Below the pieces are notes generated by a model. That model did no database searches and had not been told where the DNA came from. It was given only the letters and a program-made list of their open reading frames with translations. Made by a program: the position numbers and the translations under genes. Below, piece by piece: positions 46,746 through 55,179 of a stretch of DNA of 64,000 bases. Origin of the DNA: Mycobacterium sp. ACS4331 (GTDB lineage Bacteria; Actinomycetota; Actinomycetes; Mycobacteriales; Mycobacteriaceae); the NCBI RefSeq assembly GCF_001667265.1, contig NZ_LZHW01000013.1:124001-188000 (forward strand), read 5' to 3'. Position 1 is the stretch's first letter. Each line of letters opens with the position of its first letter.

Positions 46746-48232
46746 GCCGTCCACTTCACGTGGGCGGCCCGGGTCTTGGTGTAGAACTGCACGGCGCTGC
46801 CGAGCTCCGCACTTCCCAGCGCCGATGCCTTGGCCCCTCCGAAGGGCAGGTGCGCCTCGGCGCCGACTGTGGGCCGGTTGACGTGCACCATGCCGGTGTC
46901 GGACTCATGGATGAACCGCTGGGCAGCGGTGAGGTCGCTGGTGTAGATGGCGGCCGAGAGTCCGTACTGCACAGCATTGTTCAGTGCGATGGCGTCATCG
47001 ATGGTGTCGAATTCGTGGACCGAGACGACGGGCCCGAAGATCTCCTCGTGCATCGCCGCGCCTTCGTTGGGGGCGCGCAGCAGGGTCGGCTCCAGGTACC
47101 AGCCGTGGGCGTGATCGCCATCGGACATGACACCGCCGCCGCGGACCACCTTGGCGCCGTCACGTACGGCGGCTTCCAGGACCTCGCGGCTGGCGTTGAA
47201 CTGCTGCTGCGATGCCATCGGTCCGATGGTGGTGGACTCGTCCAGGCCGGGTCCGACCACCAACTGGTCCACCGCGGCCTCCAGTCGCTGCTGGACCTCG
47301 TCGATGATCTCGCGGTGCGCCAACACCCGGCTGCTCGACGTGCACCGCTGGCCCGAGGTGCCGTAGCCGCCCACCATGATCGCCGAGATCGCCTGGTCCA
47401 GATCGGCATCGGGCATCACGACCAGAGCGTTCTTACCGCCCATCTCGCATTGGGTGCGAATGGCGTGGGCGCTGGCCTGAGCCGCGATTCGCAGGCCGGT
47501 CGCGGTCGACCCGGTGAAGCTGATGCCGGCCACTGCGGCATGTGAGGTCAGCACCGGACCGACCACGGATCCCGAACCCAGCACCAGGTTGAGCACTTCG
47601 GGTGGAACTCCGGCCTCCAGATACGTCTGCACCAACAGCGTCGCCGTCAACGGGGCGATCTCGGCAGGCTTGAGCACCACCGCATTGCCGTACACCAGCG
47701 CGGGCGCCAGCTTCCAGTTGGTGATCATGGCGGGGAAGTTCCACGGGCAGATCAGCCCGACCACACCCAGCGGAGCACGGAAGGTGTAGCCGTACTCCTG
47801 CGGTGTTGCCAGATTTGCGGTGTATCCGTCCGGGTGGCGGGCGGTGCCGGCGAAGTAACGGGTCTGCTCGATCATCCGGCCGGCCTCGACGCGGGACTCG
47901 GTGATCGGTTTGCCCATCTCCAGGGTGATGGCACGGGCGAACTCCTCACGGCGCGTGAGCATGATCTCTGCGGCACGGGCCACGATGTCGCCACGTTCGA
48001 AGGCCGAGGTCCGGCCCCAGGCCTTCGCCGCGCCGGCGGCGGTCTCGATGGCCTCGGCCATGTCCGCGGCGCTGGCCGAGGGCACGGTGGCCACCGTCTG
48101 CCGGATGTCGGCGGGGTTCTGCAGCGTCCAACTCGCTTCGGCGGCGCGCCATTGACCACCGATGTGGTTGAGCGGTACGGGCGCGTGCACACTCGGTGTG
48201 CTGGTGGTCGTTGTCGTGCTGGTGGTCGTCAC
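46742..48232 (-). CDS. Aldehyde dehydrogenase, semialdehyde (KGSADH/GabD-like) type
   Basis: A 496-residue NAD(P)-dependent aldehyde dehydrogenase with GLICPWNFPAMITNWKLAP near residue 157, FTGSTATGLRIA near 232, catalytic Glu in CEMGGKNALVV near 255 and nucleophile Cys in SGQRCTSSSRVL near 288. The GQRCTSSSR form is like alpha-ketoglutaric semialdehyde dehydrogenases. It could oxidise succinate or glutarate semialdehyde produced by GabT. The extreme N-terminus is a Thr/Ser repeat (MTTTSTTTTTST), coded by short tandem repeats, so a later start is possible. It lies 46 nt after the CoA-transferase, with ATGA overlap to the next gene. Confidence 0.9.
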   Translation of the reverse strand: MTTTSTTTTTSTPSVHAPVPLNHIGGQWRAAEASWTLQNPADIRQTVATVPSASAADMAEAIETAAGAAKAWGRTSAFERGDIVARAAEIMLTRREEFARAITLEMGKPITESRVEAGRMIEQTRYFAGTARHPDGYTANLATPQEYGYTFRAPLGVVGLICPWNFPAMITNWKLAPALVYGNAVVLKPAEIAPLTATLLVQTYLEAGVPPEVLNLVLGSGSVVGPVLTSHAAVAGISFTGSTATGLRIAAQASAHAIRTQCEMGGKNALVVMPDADLDQAISAIMVGGYGTSGQRCTSSSRVLAHREIIDEVQQRLEAAVDQLVVGPGLDESTTIGPMASQQQFNASREVLEAAVRDGAKVVRGGGVMSDGDHAHGWYLEPTLLRAPNEGAAMHEEIFGPVVSVHEFDTIDDAIALNNAVQYGLSAAIYTSDLTAAQRFIHESDTGMVHVNRPTVGAEAHLPFGGAKASALGSAELGSAVQFYTKTRAAHVKWTA

Positions 48233-48278
48233 GGCGTGGTCGTCCTTTCGGTGTGAGATCGAGTTGTCGGGGCTGAGG

Positions 48279-49493
48279 TCACAGCACGCCGGCCGCGTGT
48301 AGTCGGCAGAGTTCCTCGTCGGTGAGCCCGGCGTGACGGGCGAGCACTCGGTGGGTGTCGGCGCCGACGGCGGGCACCCGGCCGGTGCCCGAGTCGACTC
48401 CGGGGCCGGTCAGTCGCGAGGTCAGCAGTCCGGGGTAGTCGTGCGTGCGGTTGAACACCCCGAGCTCGTGAGTGGCCGGGTCTTCGACCATGTCGGCGAC
48501 CGTCCGGATCGGTGCAGCCAGCAATCCGGCGTCGAGCAGGATCTGGGTCAGTTCCTCGGTCTTGAATCCAGAAGTCGCTGCCGCGACGGCACTCTCGACT
48601 CGATCCCGGTGGCGGACCCGGCCGGCATTGGTGGCCAGTTCAGGATCGTCGAGCAGATGCTCGGCACCGATCGCGCGGCAGAGTGTCGGCCACATCCGGT
48701 CGTTGACCGTGCCGGTGATGACGTCGCCGTCGGCGGTGGGGAAGCCGCCGTACGGCACGATCGACGGATGGTGGGACCCCCATCGTCCCGGCACCTCGCC
48801 GCTGACACTCACCGAGGCCACCAGGGTGCCCAGGACGCCGACCGCGGTTTCGTACAGGGAGGTGTCGATGTGGGTGCCGACGCCGCTGTTGCGGGCCACC
48901 CCGAGCGCGGCGATGATCTGGCCGGCCGCGGTCAGCCCGGTGGCGATGTCGGTCATGGCGATACCGAAGCGGGCCGGTTCACCGTGGCGTGATCCTGTGA
49001 CGCTCATCAGGCCGGACATGCCTTCGACGACGATCTCGGTGCCGGGGTATCCGGCATACGGACCGCTGCGGCCGAAACCGGAGATGGCGCAGGTGACGAC
49101 GGCCGGATTGTGGGCAGCCAGGGTGTCATGGTCCAGGCCGTACCGCTCGGCGACTCCGGGGCGGAAGTTCTCCACCACGATGTCGCAGTCGGTCACCAGT
49201 CTGTGCACCAGTTCGCGCCCGGGCTCAGTGGTGAAATCCAGTGCAACCGAGGACTTGCCGCGGTTCAGCGCGGCGAAGTAGGCGCTGATCTCGTCCCGGT
49301 CGTCGATGAAGGGCGGGCCCCAGGCCCGGGTGTCGTCACCGACCCCGGGCCGTTCGATCTTGATGATCTCGGCACCGAGTTCGGCGAGGAAGAGCGTGCA
49401 GTACGGTCCGGACAGGATCCGGGTGAAGTCGAGGACTCGCACGCCGGCCAGTGGGAGGTCATGGCCCGCCTCGGCGTTCTGGGTGGAACTCAT
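48279..49493 (-). CDS. CaiB/BaiF family (class III) CoA-transferase
   Basis: A 404-residue class III CoA-transferase. Landmarks: VRVLDFTRILSGPYCTLFLAELGAEIIKIE near the start (parts quoted: LDFTRILSGPYCT), NRGKSSVALDF, and the catalytic Asp in RFGIAMTDIATGLTAAG near residue 172. Members move CoA between dicarboxylates or between carnitine-type acids; a succinyl-CoA:glutarate transferase would suit a 5-aminovalerate route. No acyl-CoA dehydrogenase is encoded here, so the CoA ester would be finished elsewhere. ATG at 49493 overlaps the preceding hydrolase gene (ATGA). Confidence 0.9.
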   Translation of the reverse strand: MSSTQNAEAGHDLPLAGVRVLDFTRILSGPYCTLFLAELGAEIIKIERPGVGDDTRAWGPPFIDDRDEISAYFAALNRGKSSVALDFTTEPGRELVHRLVTDCDIVVENFRPGVAERYGLDHDTLAAHNPAVVTCAISGFGRSGPYAGYPGTEIVVEGMSGLMSVTGSRHGEPARFGIAMTDIATGLTAAGQIIAALGVARNSGVGTHIDTSLYETAVGVLGTLVASVSVSGEVPGRWGSHHPSIVPYGGFPTADGDVITGTVNDRMWPTLCRAIGAEHLLDDPELATNAGRVRHRDRVESAVAAATSGFKTEELTQILLDAGLLAAPIRTVADMVEDPATHELGVFNRTHDYPGLLTSRLTGPGVDSGTGRVPAVGADTHRVLARHAGLTDEELCRLHAAGVL

Positions 49494-50233
49494 CGGCTCA
49501 CTCCTGCGGCGCAGCGTTCAGTTTCGGAGACGAAGGCATCGAACAGTTGGTCAAGTGCGCGAGGATCCGCTTCGGCGTGTTCGGGGTGCCACTGGATCCC
49601 GACGATCCACTCTGTGGGGTCAGTCGACTCGATGGCTTCGACGATTCCGTCGTCAGCGGTCGCGGCGCTGACGAAGCCATCGGCCACCCGGTCGACGGCC
49701 TGGTGATGACCGGACTTCACGATCAGCGTCTGGGTTCCGAAGATCCCGGCCAGCCGAGACGCCGGTGCCAGCGAAATCCGTTCGGAGATGAAGATCGTAT
49801 CCGTCGTGGGCCCGTGGTGTATCGCCCAGTCGACGATGTCGGGGATCAGCGAACCGCCGTAGGCCACGTTGATCAGCTGTGATCCGCGGCAGATGCCGAG
49901 GATGGGAACGCCGTTGTCGCGGGCCGTGCGCACCGCGGCGATGGCGTACTCGTCGATGGTGCGGTTGACCCCGTAGAGGCCGGGCTGGTCGGCCGGCAGC
50001 CCGTACAGTGTCGGGTCGATGTCTCCGCCACCCAGCATCACCAAACCGCTTGCCCCATCAAAGCTTTCACTCAGACCGGGATACGGGGGATGTGCCGTGT
50101 CGACGAATCGGACGTCGACTCCACGGGTCTGCAGGCTCTTCCGGACCGCGCGTTCGGCGGCGATGGACAACCGCAGGAACGGAGCGGGCAGGCTCTGGTC
50201 GTCGGCCGATCCGATCACCAGCACGGTGGTCAC
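49490..50233 (-). CDS. Gamma-glutamyl hydrolase, PuuD-like, copy 2
   Basis: A 247-residue class I glutamine-amidotransferase-fold hydrolase. Nucleophile Cys in LGICRGSQLINVAYGG near residue 108, loop KSGHHQAVDRVADG near 185, and the His-Pro-Glu triad in GIQWHPEHAEAD near 222. It should cleave gamma-glutamyl bonds of N-glutamyl amino acids. Only about half alike to copy 1 by eye, with an N-terminal extension TTVLVIGSADDQ. GTG at 50233 overlaps the SBP gene (GTGA), and its stop overlaps the CoA-transferase. Separate copies suggest two gamma-glutamylated intermediates. Confidence 0.9.
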   Translation of the reverse strand: MTTVLVIGSADDQSLPAPFLRLSIAAERAVRKSLQTRGVDVRFVDTAHPPYPGLSESFDGASGLVMLGGGDIDPTLYGLPADQPGLYGVNRTIDEYAIAAVRTARDNGVPILGICRGSQLINVAYGGSLIPDIVDWAIHHGPTTDTIFISERISLAPASRLAGIFGTQTLIVKSGHHQAVDRVADGFVSAATADDGIVEAIESTDPTEWIVGIQWHPEHAEADPRALDQLFDAFVSETERCAAGVSR

Positions 50234-50952
50234 GACCGGACTCCCATGTCGGGCGCGGGGAAGGGATAGCGCAGACCGGGCAACCAACGCTGCCAGGCGT
50301 CGTGAATGGTGCCGTTGGCCAGTGCCTGTGCCAGCCCTTCGTCGAGGGTCTGCAGCACCGCGGGTTTGTCCTGGGCCACGGCCAGCGCCCAGCGGTTGCC
50401 GGTCGGGACTGAGAATGCGATGGCGAGATCCTCGGCGTCGGTGAGTGGTTGCAGGGCCACCTCGTCGTCGACCACGGCGTCCACCGCGCCGGACCTCAGG
50501 GCCGCCACCAGTTCGCCGAGGACATCCTCGCCGCTGGCATCGAAGGGTACGACCTCTGCTCCGGTGAAGGTCTGGGCCAGCGCCATATTGGTCGAATCGG
50601 CGATGGCCAGGACCCGCTTGCCGACCAGATCGGCGGCGCAGGTGATGCCCTCGCCGCGGCGCACCAGGATGGCCTCGTCGAACACCGCGTACGGGCGGGT
50701 GAACGACACCAGCGTGCTGCGGTGCTCGGTGATGCCCTGGCCGCACAGGATCGCGTCCCCGGCACCGTCGTTGAGTGCCGGGATCATCTCGCTCCACGGC
50801 AGGTGCACCCACTGCACCTCGCGGCCGATCTCTGCGGCGATCGCGTGCGCGACGTCGACCTCATAGCCGACGCGGTCGGCTTCGGCCGTCGCCTTGGTGA
50901 ACAGTGGGGGGGACTCGATGTTGACGCAGATCAGGCGCAGCGGTGAGGTCAT
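50230..50952 (-). CDS. SBP-fold (SBP_bac_3) protein without signal peptide
   Basis: A 240-residue protein with the periplasmic solute-binding fold of family 3 (amino-acid type): YEVDVAHAIAAEIGREVQWVHLPWSEMIPALNDG near residues 28-60 (quoted in parts: YEVDVAHAIAAEIG, VHLPWSEMIPAL), STLVSFTRPYAVF, and DAVVDDEVAL near residue 155. From the ATG at 50952 (ATGA overlap with the P450 gene) it has no signal peptide, lipobox or ABC partner, so it is probably cytosolic. Options: an enzyme like cyclohexadienyl dehydratase, a ligand sensor, or a substrate carrier for the P450. Unassigned. Confidence 0.8.
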   Translation of the reverse strand: MTSPLRLICVNIESPPLFTKATAEADRVGYEVDVAHAIAAEIGREVQWVHLPWSEMIPALNDGAGDAILCGQGITEHRSTLVSFTRPYAVFDEAILVRRGEGITCAADLVGKRVLAIADSTNMALAQTFTGAEVVPFDASGEDVLGELVAALRSGAVDAVVDDEVALQPLTDAEDLAIAFSVPTGNRWALAVAQDKPAVLQTLDEGLAQALANGTIHDAWQRWLPGLRYPFPAPDMGVRS

Positions 50953-52172
50953 CGGGTCACCTGGCCCGGGGTGAAGGTGATGGGCAGGACGACAGGCCCG
51001 GTGTTGCCGCTGTCGGGTAACCACTTCTCACCTGGGGCGCGACGTGGTGAGATCAGCCGCTGCGCGAGCAGGGGCAGCGCCTCGCTCATGTCACTGCGGG
51101 CGATGAAGTGACCCAGGCAGTGGTGGACACCGCCGCCGAACCCGAAATGCGGCCGGCGTTCCCCGGTGATGTCGAACGAGACGTCGACATTGCCGGTGTC
51201 GTCGGTTCCGGCCAGCCCGCTGAGCAGGTGGACTGTGGTGCCCTTGGCGATCTGCACACCCTGGAATTCGAAGTCCTCCAAGGCCTCCCGGGTCACCCAG
51301 GTCACGGTCGGGGCCACCCGCATGACCTCTTCCACCGCGGCACGGCCCAGCTCGGGCCGCGCGGCCAGCAGCTCCCACTGGTCGGGGTGGTCGAGGAAGG
51401 TCGACATTGCCAGGCTGACCTGGTTGCGGGTGGTGTCCATGCCGGCGAAGATCGCGTTCACCAGGGCCGTCCGCAGTTCCAGGCGCGACATCTTGGCCTC
51501 GTCCTGGGCTGCCTGAACCAGCTTGGTGACGAAGTCGTCCTTCGGATTCTGCGTGCGATCCGCGATGAGGTCCTCGGCGTACTTGTTCAGACCGGCCATG
51601 GCGGCCTCGATGCGGTCCAGGTCGTCGCGGATCGTGACGCCGAGCGCAAGTCCGACCACCGAGGACCATTCCGCGATGCGCTTCCACTCGGTTTCCGGGA
51701 TGCCGAGCAGGATGGCGATCACCCGCGCGGCATACGGCTCGGCGAACTCTGAGACGAATTCGCACTCACCGCGTTCGATGAAGTTGTCGATCAGTTCGTT
51801 GGCGAGCGCCTGGAACCGGGGGACCAGGCCCTCGATGAGCCGGGGGGAGAAGGCCGGGTTGTGCAGCCGCCGCAGCCGGGCGTGATCCGGTCCTTCGAAG
51901 TTGATCAGGGTGGAGCGCCAGAATTCGTGGAACAGTCCCTCGGTGACGCCGTTCTTGTCCGGCCAGGCCCAGCTGCCCTGCCGCAGCCGGCGGTCCTTGA
52001 GCAGCTTGGCCATCTCGTCGTAGCGCAGCACCGCGAGGCCGTAAGGGGTACGGGCATACCAGCTCTGGGCCCGGGCGGCCAGGGCCTCCTCGGAACGCAT
52101 CGAGAAGTTCGGATCCGCCATGTCGAGGAAGGGCGGTTCGGCGATCGTCGCGGTCTGTACATCCGTGCTCAT
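50949..52172 (-). CDS. Cytochrome P450, candidate CYP151-type cyclic amine hydroxylase
   Basis: A 407-residue soluble class I P450. I-helix AIFAGMDTTRNQVS near residue 240, ExxR in AAVEEVMRV near 280, and haem-binding loop FGFGGGVHHCLGHFIAR with the Cys ligand near residue 351. Its partners ([3Fe-4S] ferredoxin and reductase) are encoded at the start of the same operon. Linkage with a GS-like gene and GntR regulator resembles PipA/MorA (CYP151) of mycobacteria, which open pyrrolidine, piperidine or morpholine rings; family assignment needs a search. ATG at 52172 has CAGGAGA upstream and overlaps the crotonase gene (ATGA). Confidence 0.93.
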   Translation of the reverse strand: MSTDVQTATIAEPPFLDMADPNFSMRSEEALAARAQSWYARTPYGLAVLRYDEMAKLLKDRRLRQGSWAWPDKNGVTEGLFHEFWRSTLINFEGPDHARLRRLHNPAFSPRLIEGLVPRFQALANELIDNFIERGECEFVSEFAEPYAARVIAILLGIPETEWKRIAEWSSVVGLALGVTIRDDLDRIEAAMAGLNKYAEDLIADRTQNPKDDFVTKLVQAAQDEAKMSRLELRTALVNAIFAGMDTTRNQVSLAMSTFLDHPDQWELLAARPELGRAAVEEVMRVAPTVTWVTREALEDFEFQGVQIAKGTTVHLLSGLAGTDDTGNVDVSFDITGERRPHFGFGGGVHHCLGHFIARSDMSEALPLLAQRLISPRRAPGEKWLPDSGNTGPVVLPITFTPGQVTR

Positions 52173-52987
52173 GGGGTGTCTCCTGTGGTGCGGGGCGGAA
52201 CGGGGGAGAGGGATGGTGATGGCCAGTCGGGCGGGCGTTTCTCGGCGAAGGCGGCCAAGCCCTCCCGGTAGTCCGCCGAGCAGGCCGAGGACCGCCACTG
52301 GCCGTCCTCCACCGACAGTGCTTCGGCCAGCGGCCGGTCCTGGCCGTTTCGCAGGGCGGCTTTGGCGTTTCGTTGCGCATTCGGGCTCTTGGCCGCGATG
52401 GTCGTGGCCAACTGAAGGGCCGCACCGACGGCATCGTCGTCGACCAGCACGTCGACGATGCCGTAACCGTGTGCCTCGGCGGCCGACAGCCGCCGGCCGG
52501 TGAAGATCAATTCGGCGGCCCGGCCGATACCGATCCTGCGGGGCAGCAACTGGGTGCCACCGCCGCCGGGGATGATGCCGACACCGGTCTCGGGCAGACC
52601 CACCAGCGCCGTGCTGTCGGCGACCACCACATCACAGGTGAGCGCGAGTTCCAGTCCGCCGCCCAGCGCCATCCCGGACACCGCGGCAAGAGTGGGCACA
52701 GCCAGATCGAGCAGCGCCTGGGTGGCCGCGGTCGAGTGGCCGCGGGCCGCCAGCAGTCCCGGCTCATCGAGGCTGCGGCGCTCCTTGAGATCGGCGCCCA
52801 CCGAGAAGAAACGGGGGTCAGCCGAACTCATCACCACGACCCGGACGTCGGGACGGCTGTTCAGTTCGATTGCTGCCGAGGCGATCTGGTCGGCCTGCTC
52901 GGTCGACAGAGCGTTGCGCGCCTCGGTGCGGCACATCACCAACTCCGCGACACCGAAGGCGTCGACACTGACCGTCACGCCGCTCAC
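52169..52987 (-). CDS. Enoyl-CoA hydratase/isomerase-family protein with intact catalytic residues
   Basis: A 272-residue crotonase. Oxyanion-hole segment FFSVGADLKERR near residue 60, first catalytic Glu in MALGGGLELALTCD near 112 and the second in GLPETGVGIIPGGGGTQLLPR near 132, so it should be a true hydratase (short enoyl-CoA or methylglutaconyl-CoA type). The C-terminus PDWPSPSLSPVPPRTTGDTP is a loose Pro-rich tail. GTG at 52987 overlaps the puuC-like stop (GTGA); the upstream longer frame runs inside that gene and is not used. A coupled pair with the P450 on one side. Confidence 0.92.
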   Translation of the reverse strand: MSGVTVSVDAFGVAELVMCRTEARNALSTEQADQIASAAIELNSRPDVRVVVMSSADPRFFSVGADLKERRSLDEPGLLAARGHSTAATQALLDLAVPTLAAVSGMALGGGLELALTCDVVVADSTALVGLPETGVGIIPGGGGTQLLPRRIGIGRAAELIFTGRRLSAAEAHGYGIVDVLVDDDAVGAALQLATTIAAKSPNAQRNAKAALRNGQDRPLAEALSVEDGQWRSSACSADYREGLAAFAEKRPPDWPSPSLSPVPPRTTGDTP

Positions 52988-54474
52988 AGCTGGATCCAGG
53001 TGGTTTTGAGCTGTGAGTACTTCTCCAGTGCGTGCAGGGACTTGTCCCGGCCGAATCCGGACTGACCGTAACCGCCGAACGGCACCGACACATCGGCGGC
53101 GTCGTAACAGTTGACGAACACGGTGCCCGCCCGGATGTCGCGGGACACGGTGTGCGCGGTGGACAGATCGGTGGTCCACACCGAGGCCGCCAGACCGTAG
53201 GGGGTGCCGTTGGCGATGGCGACGGCCTCCTCGGTGGTGTCGAACGGCAGGACGACCAGTACCGGACCGAAGATCTCCTCCTGGGCGGCAGCGGAATCCT
53301 CTGGCGCGCCGGTGATCACGGTCGGCTGCAGGTAGGAGCCGCCGGGGATCACTTCGGCGCGTTCACCGCCGGTGAGGATTTCGGCACCGGAGGCCCGGGC
53401 CGCGTCGATGTGGCCGAGGACCCGTTGCAGGTGCCGTTCCTCGACCATGGCGCCCTGTGCGGTGGCGGGGTCCAGCGGGTCGCCGGGCAACCAGTTCTGG
53501 GTCCGCGCCACGACCGCGTCGACGAGCTCGTCATAACGTGACCGGTGCACGATCAAACGGGAACCGGCCGAACAGATCTGTCCCTGGTTGAAGAAGATTC
53601 CGCCGGCCACACCGTCGGCGACCTGGTCGACGTCTGGCGCGTCGGGCATGACGATCTGCGGGCTCTTGCCGCCGAGTTCGAGTGCGACCTGCTTGATGTT
53701 GCTGTCGGCGGCATCCCGCAGCAGTTGGCGGCCGACGGGACCCGACCCGGTGAAGCACAGCAGGTCGACGTCGTTGTGCCGGGCCAGTGCCGAGCCCGCC
53801 GTCTGCCCGAATCCGGGGACCACGTTGAACACACCGTCGGGCAGGCCGGCTTCGACGGCCAGTTCGGCGAACCGCAATGCGGTCAGCGAAGACAGTTCGG
53901 CCGGCTTGAGGACCACCGAGTTGCCCATGGCCAGTGCTGGGGCGACCTTCCACGCGGTCAGCATCAACGGGAAGTTCCACGGCACGATGGCGCCCACCAC
54001 GCCGACGGGCTCCCGGGTGATCATCGACAGCACGCTGGGATCGCTGGGTCCGATCTCGTCATAACGCTTGTCGATCGCTTCGGCGAAGAAGTCGAATGAC
54101 TGCACCACCACCCGCATGTCCACGCCGATCGCATCGGACACCGGCTTGCCCATGTCCCAGGACTCCAGCAGGGCGAGCTCGTGTTTGTGTTCCTCGACCA
54201 GGCGGGCCAGCCGCTGCAGGACGGCCCGGCGCTGCCGGGGATGCTGTCGGGCCCACCGTCCGTCGGCGAAGGCGTCTCGGGCGGCCCGCACGGCACGGTC
54301 GACGTCGGTGGTGTCGCCGGCGGCGATCTCGGCGATGATCTGGCCGTCGCGCGGTGACACGCTGGGGAAGCGTTGCCCGCTCTGGGCGGGGACGAACCTG
54401 CCGTCGATGAAGCAGTCGACGCGGCTGATCAGGTCGCGGGTGGCGCTGATGTTGTCCATCAGGGTGGCGGTCAT
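52984..54474 (-). CDS. puuC: Gamma-glutamyl-aminoaldehyde dehydrogenase (PuuC-like)
   Basis: A 496-residue aldehyde dehydrogenase closely following E. coli PuuC along its length, ending SLHALEKYSQLKTTWIQL. GAIVPWNFPLMLTAWKVAP near residue 155, CFTGSGPVGRQLL near 232, Glu in ALELGGKSPQIV near 254, Cys in NQGQICSAGSRL near 290. PuuC oxidises gamma-glutamyl-gamma-aminobutyraldehyde to gamma-glutamyl-GABA, so this gene ties the cluster to gamma-glutamylated intermediates. ATG at 54474 overlaps the puuD-like gene stop (ATGA). Confidence 0.93.
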   Translation of the reverse strand: MTATLMDNISATRDLISRVDCFIDGRFVPAQSGQRFPSVSPRDGQIIAEIAAGDTTDVDRAVRAARDAFADGRWARQHPRQRRAVLQRLARLVEEHKHELALLESWDMGKPVSDAIGVDMRVVVQSFDFFAEAIDKRYDEIGPSDPSVLSMITREPVGVVGAIVPWNFPLMLTAWKVAPALAMGNSVVLKPAELSSLTALRFAELAVEAGLPDGVFNVVPGFGQTAGSALARHNDVDLLCFTGSGPVGRQLLRDAADSNIKQVALELGGKSPQIVMPDAPDVDQVADGVAGGIFFNQGQICSAGSRLIVHRSRYDELVDAVVARTQNWLPGDPLDPATAQGAMVEERHLQRVLGHIDAARASGAEILTGGERAEVIPGGSYLQPTVITGAPEDSAAAQEEIFGPVLVVLPFDTTEEAVAIANGTPYGLAASVWTTDLSTAHTVSRDIRAGTVFVNCYDAADVSVPFGGYGQSGFGRDKSLHALEKYSQLKTTWIQL

Positions 54475-55178
54475 GACAGAACTCCGGTCAGTAGTCGGGC
54501 CGGGTCGACGATGGCGTCGAAGAGGGCTTGTTCGTACGCCGTCTCCTCGGCGTCGTCCTCCGGATGCCACTGCACGGCCAGCACCGGACTGGTGCGGTGT
54601 GCGATGGCTTCGATGCAGCCGTCCGCGGCGCGGCCGACGACTGTGAGGTCGCGGCCGAGTTGGTCGACGGCCTGGTGATGGTAGGTGGACACCGAGGCGT
54701 GGGTGGTTTGCATGACCCGGGCCACCGCGGAGCCGTGGTCCAGTGTGACGTCGTGGAATCCGTGGCCGTGATCGACCTCGGAGGCCGGCAGATCGGTGAT
54801 CAGCGTGCCGCCGAGGGCGACGTTGAGCACCTGCATGCCGCGGCAGATCGCCAGCGCGGGCATGCCGCTGGAGACGACGTCGCGGGCGAGTTGCAGGTCC
54901 ACTGCGTCATGGACCGGGTCGTACGGCCCGTGCGACGGGTGTTCGTCGGCCGATGCCCCGTAGTACGCCGGGTCCAGGTCGCGGCCGCCGGGAAGCACGA
55001 TGCCGCGGTAGGCATCCAGCGGATGCCGATGATCGGTGGCCATCGGGGCCAGGATCACCGGCTCCCCACCTGCCCGGTAGACGGCCTCGGCGACCTTCTG
55101 CGAGGCGACGATGCCCGCTCGGCGCAATCCGTCGACCTTGGGTGAACGCATGGCCGCGATCGCGATGGGTGGGCGCAT
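54471..55178 (-). CDS. puuD: Gamma-glutamyl-gamma-aminobutyrate hydrolase, PuuD-like, copy 1
   Basis: A 235-residue class I amidotransferase-fold hydrolase. Nucleophile Cys in LAICRGMQVLNVALGG near residue 115, YHHQAVDQLGRDL near 167, and QWHPEDDAEE near 205 for the His/Glu of the triad. Substrate by family: gamma-glutamyl-GABA or a similar N-glutamyl amino acid, releasing Glu. It lies 1 nt after the GS-like stop and overlaps puuC by 4 nt. Two paralogues occur in this operon (the other at 49.5 kb). Confidence 0.92.
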   Translation of the reverse strand: MRPPIAIAAMRSPKVDGLRRAGIVASQKVAEAVYRAGGEPVILAPMATDHRHPLDAYRGIVLPGGRDLDPAYYGASADEHPSHGPYDPVHDAVDLQLARDVVSSGMPALAICRGMQVLNVALGGTLITDLPASEVDHGHGFHDVTLDHGSAVARVMQTTHASVSTYHHQAVDQLGRDLTVVGRAADGCIEAIAHRTSPVLAVQWHPEDDAEETAYEQALFDAIVDPARLLTGVLS

Positions 55179-55179
55179 G

